64,000 bases of DNA, taken from positions 62,001 to 126,000 of the forward strand of contig NZ_JADPKS010000022.1 of assembly GCF_023074175.1 (NCBI RefSeq), written 5' to 3'. How positions within the stretch are numbered: the stretch's first letter is position 1; each line of letters begins with the position of its first letter. Below are positions 61,813-64,000 of this stretch, piece by piece. Origin of the DNA: Bradyrhizobium sp. 139. GTDB lineage: Bacteria; Pseudomonadota; Alphaproteobacteria; Rhizobiales; Xanthobacteraceae. The position numbers and the translations under genes are program-made. The notes below the pieces were generated by a model. That model was not told the origin of the DNA. It saw only the letters and a program-made list of their open reading frames with translations, and did no database searches.

Positions 61813-63300
61813 CTACTCCATAAAGGCAAGCGGCCGCGCGATTTGTTCGAGCGATTTTCGTTCCGCGGCGACGGCGTAGCGCCACGCCACGATCGCAGCC
61901 GCGATCATCAGGAAGGCCCCCAGCAAATAGCCCGCGAACACGCTGGTGCGTGATCCCGTGTCGATCAGCGCGCCGAACAGCGCGGGTCCGATCACGCCGC
62001 CGATGCCGGTGCCGACCGCGTAGAACACCGCAATCGCCAGCGCGCGCACCTCCAGAGGGAACGTCTCGCTGACGGTCAGGTAAGCCGCGCTCGCGGCGGG
62101 CGAGGCAAAGAAGAAGATCACCATCCAGGCAATCGTCTGCCCCTGTGCGCTAAGCGCGCCGATCGAGAACAGATAGCCTGAGAGCGCCAGCAGCACGCCC
62201 GACGCGCCGTAGGTCAACACGATCATGACGCGGCGGCCGAGCGTATCGAACAGGCGGCCGAGCAGCAGCGGCCCGAGGAAGTTGCCGGCGGCGAACGGCA
62301 GGAGATACCAGCCGACATGATCGGCGCTGATGCCGTAGAAGTCGGTCAGCACCAGCGCGAAGGTGAAGAAGATCGCATTGTAGAAGAACGCCTGCGCGCT
62401 CATCAGCACGAGGCCGACCAGCGCGCGCTGGCGATAAGCGGAGAACAGCGTGTGCACGACCTCCCTGATCGGAGTGTGATCGCGCATCTTCAAGCGGATT
62501 TTCGTGAAGCGGCCGTCGCTCGCATCATGCTCACGTCCGATCACCGAGCGCTCGATCTCGTCCACGATGGCGTGGGCCTGGTCGGGACGACCGTGGATCA
62601 TCAGCCAGCGCGGGCTCTCCGGAATCCACATCCGCATCAACAGCACGACAAGGCCGACGGTGGCGCCGATGAGATAGGCGAGCCGCCAGCCGAGATCGGG
62701 ACCGATCACCGCGGGATCGAGCAGCACGATGGCCGCCACGGCGCCCATCGCCGCGCCGATCCAGAAACTGCCGTTGATGACAAGATCGGTCCAGCCGCGA
62801 TACCGCGCCGGCACCAGTTCCTGGATCGTCGAGTTGATCGCAGTGTATTCGCCACCGATGCCGGCGCCGGTGAGAAAACGAAACAGCGCGTAGCTCGCGA
62901 CATTCCACGACAGAGCGGTCGCGGCGGTCGCAGAGAGATAAAGCGCCAGCGTGATGAAGAACAGCTTCTTGCGGCCGATGCGATCGGTGAGCCAGCCGAA
63001 GCCGAGCGCGCCGAGCACCGCACCGGCAAGATACGCGGAGTTGGCGAAACCGAGATCGAGATTGGAGAAATGCAGCAACGGACTCTGCTTCAGCGCGCCG
63101 GAGAGCGCACCGGCCAGCGTCACCTCGAGCCCGTCGAGAATCCAGGTGATCCCGAGCGCCAGCACGACACGGGTGTGAAAGCCGCTCCACGGCAGCGCAT
63201 CGAGCCGCGACGGAATGCTGGTCTCGACGATGCGGTCGCTCGCGGCCGCCGCCGAGATCGCAGATCCATAGTTCAGCACTGGGGTTTGCTGCAATTCCAT
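61813..63300 (-). CDS. MFS transporter, sugar-porter/MHS type
   Basis: The 495-residue protein has twelve membrane helices, the A-motif GWLTDRIGRKKLF in loop 2-3, a GAGIGGEYTAINSTIQE segment after helix 4, and a PESPRWLM motif, typical of MHS/sugar porters. It would import or export sugars or organic acids. ATG 63300 is chosen; TTG 63321 is also possible and neither has a clear ribosome site. Its position just before otsB suggests a link with trehalose metabolism or osmotic stress, but that is inference. Confidence 0.87.
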   Translation of the reverse strand: MELQQTPVLNYGSAISAAAASDRIVETSIPSRLDALPWSGFHTRVVLALGITWILDGLEVTLAGALSGALKQSPLLHFSNLDLGFANSAYLAGAVLGALGFGWLTDRIGRKKLFFITLALYLSATAATALSWNVASYALFRFLTGAGIGGEYTAINSTIQELVPARYRGWTDLVINGSFWIGAAMGAVAAIVLLDPAVIGPDLGWRLAYLIGATVGLVVLLMRMWIPESPRWLMIHGRPDQAHAIVDEIERSVIGREHDASDGRFTKIRLKMRDHTPIREVVHTLFSAYRQRALVGLVLMSAQAFFYNAIFFTFALVLTDFYGISADHVGWYLLPFAAGNFLGPLLLGRLFDTLGRRVMIVLTYGASGVLLALSGYLFSIGALSAQGQTIAWMVIFFFASPAASAAYLTVSETFPLEVRALAIAVFYAVGTGIGGVIGPALFGALIDTGSRTSVFAGYLLGAFLMIAAAIVAWRYAVAAERKSLEQIARPLAFME

Positions 63301-63479
63301 CGCGTTGTTGGTTTTGACCAATGAAAGCGGCCCGGCTCACATGATGTGGACGGGAGCTATCTGATCATGTGGTGCGGCATTTCGCCTGCCACCGGTGACA
63401 ACGTCGACGGCAAGGCCGGGTTCCCATGGGAACAGCGCCCAAGGCCGTCCGTTTCCGATGGAGGCCAAGGAGTTGACGC

Positions 63480-63881
63480 ATGGCTCATGTCAGAAAGACG
63501 ACACATTCGCGAAAAGCCAGTGCGGGAAAAGCCGGGGCGCGAAAGACGGCGCACCGGAAGACCAGCACGAGGCGCAGCACCTCTGCGCGCAAGAGCACCA
63601 AACGCGCCACACCAAAACGCTGGTCGCAGCGCGTGACGAAGGAGAGCGATGCGCTCGACCTCAAGCAAGGTGTCTTCAAGTTGACCAGCCCGAAGAAGAT
63701 CGCGGTCTCGCTGAAGCGCTCGGCCGAGCACAGCTCGCGCCGCAAGACCAACGCTTACCGTTCAGCGCTGTCGATGCTGACCTTCTACATCAACCGCGCC
63801 GGCAAGACGCTGCCGAAGACCCAACGCACGCGGCTGGAGCAGGCCAAGGTGGAATTGAAGCGGGCGTTCGGGAGGGAGTGA
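63480..63881 (+). CDS. DUF3175 protein with Lys/Arg/Ser/Thr-rich N-terminus
   Basis: The 133-residue protein has a basic, low-complexity first ~45 residues (KTTHSRKASAGKAGARK) and the DUF3175 core RWSQRVTKESDALDLKQGVFK, RSAEHSSRRKTNAYRSALSML, INRAGKTLP. AAGGAG lies 7 bases before ATG 63480. Function unknown; the tail suggests nucleic-acid binding, as in the amidase at 21755. The preceding 179 bp from the MFS gene have no feature. Confidence 0.87.
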   Translation: MAHVRKTTHSRKASAGKAGARKTAHRKTSTRRSTSARKSTKRATPKRWSQRVTKESDALDLKQGVFKLTSPKKIAVSLKRSAEHSSRRKTNAYRSALSMLTFYINRAGKTLPKTQRTRLEQAKVELKRAFGRE

Positions 63882-63897
63882 GATTCAGGCAGCTTCT

Positions 63898-64000
63898 CGC
63901 TGGTCGTCCCGCGCAGGCGCAGCGGCTGGCAGCGCAGAGCGCTGTCCCGTAGCGGAGCGCAGATCCGGGACGACAGCGACAGCGGAGCGTGCGGGACGGC
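63898..64000. repeat. Dispersed repeat reaching the end of the window
   Basis: GTCGTCCCGCGCAGG and GATCCGGGACGAC with inner AGCGCAGAGCGCT arms form an inverted repeat resembling other intergenic palindromes of this group. It appears to run on beyond the window. Confidence 0.5.

Overview
The window comes from a high-GC alphaproteobacterium, most likely Bradyrhizobium or a close relative. The support is the gene families (PHB genes with phaR, acdR/acdS, otsB/otsA, a fused LivM-LivG transporter, DUF4167 and DUF3175 proteins) and several dispersed palindromic repeats of the kind common in that group. The assignment rests on recognising families by eye; no search was run.

Layout. (1) 1-25.7 kb is mostly housekeeping and metabolism: a branched-chain amino acid ABC transporter, HIT protein, prmC, DUF4167 protein, methyltransferase/gloB, a DUF985 cupin, a DMT exporter, the PHB genes phbA-phbB with phaR, a frameshifted branched-chain aminotransferase, an esterase, acdR/acdS (ACC deaminase), recQ, a polysaccharide deacetylase-metA-metY block, an amidase with a basic tail, and an MFS/LysR pair. 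(2) 26.1-50.3 kb is an accessory block of envelope, secreted and signalling genes: a Cache-type adenylyl cyclase, two HlyD proteins without pumps, a Tat-exported sulfatase with its formylglycine-generating enzyme, a HAD hydrolase, two SphA/COG4313 outer-membrane proteins, two AraC regulators, a histidine kinase with an ABC-binding-protein-like sensor, a receiver-only regulator, a FixJ/NarL regulator, an HdeA-like protein, two DUF1254 proteins, an orphan TAXI binding protein, and DUF992 and DUF2721 proteins. (3) 50.9-58.1 kb holds a 1708-residue repeat autotransporter, a divergent CadC-like regulator and a relic of a second autotransporter end. (4) 58.2-64 kb holds tRNA-Ser(GGA), a 3' fragment resembling initiator tRNA, the MFS-otsB-otsA trehalose cluster and a DUF3175 protein.

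The main discovery is a short cis motif, about GCCGATTTTGCATAG, found seven times between 38.8 and 50.4 kb. Every copy lies 60-110 bp upstream of a gene start and points in the direction of transcription. It links the response regulator/kinase pair, the secreted-protein/DUF1254 operon, an HlyD protein, a COG4313 protein, DUF992-TAXI, DUF2721 and a small secreted protein into one probable regulon. The FixJ-like and AraC genes inside the block lack the motif and are natural candidates for its regulator.

Other points worth attention: a single-base frameshift at the end of the aminotransferase gene, an amidase with a histone-H1-like N-terminal tail, and a recombination scar near tRNA-Ser.
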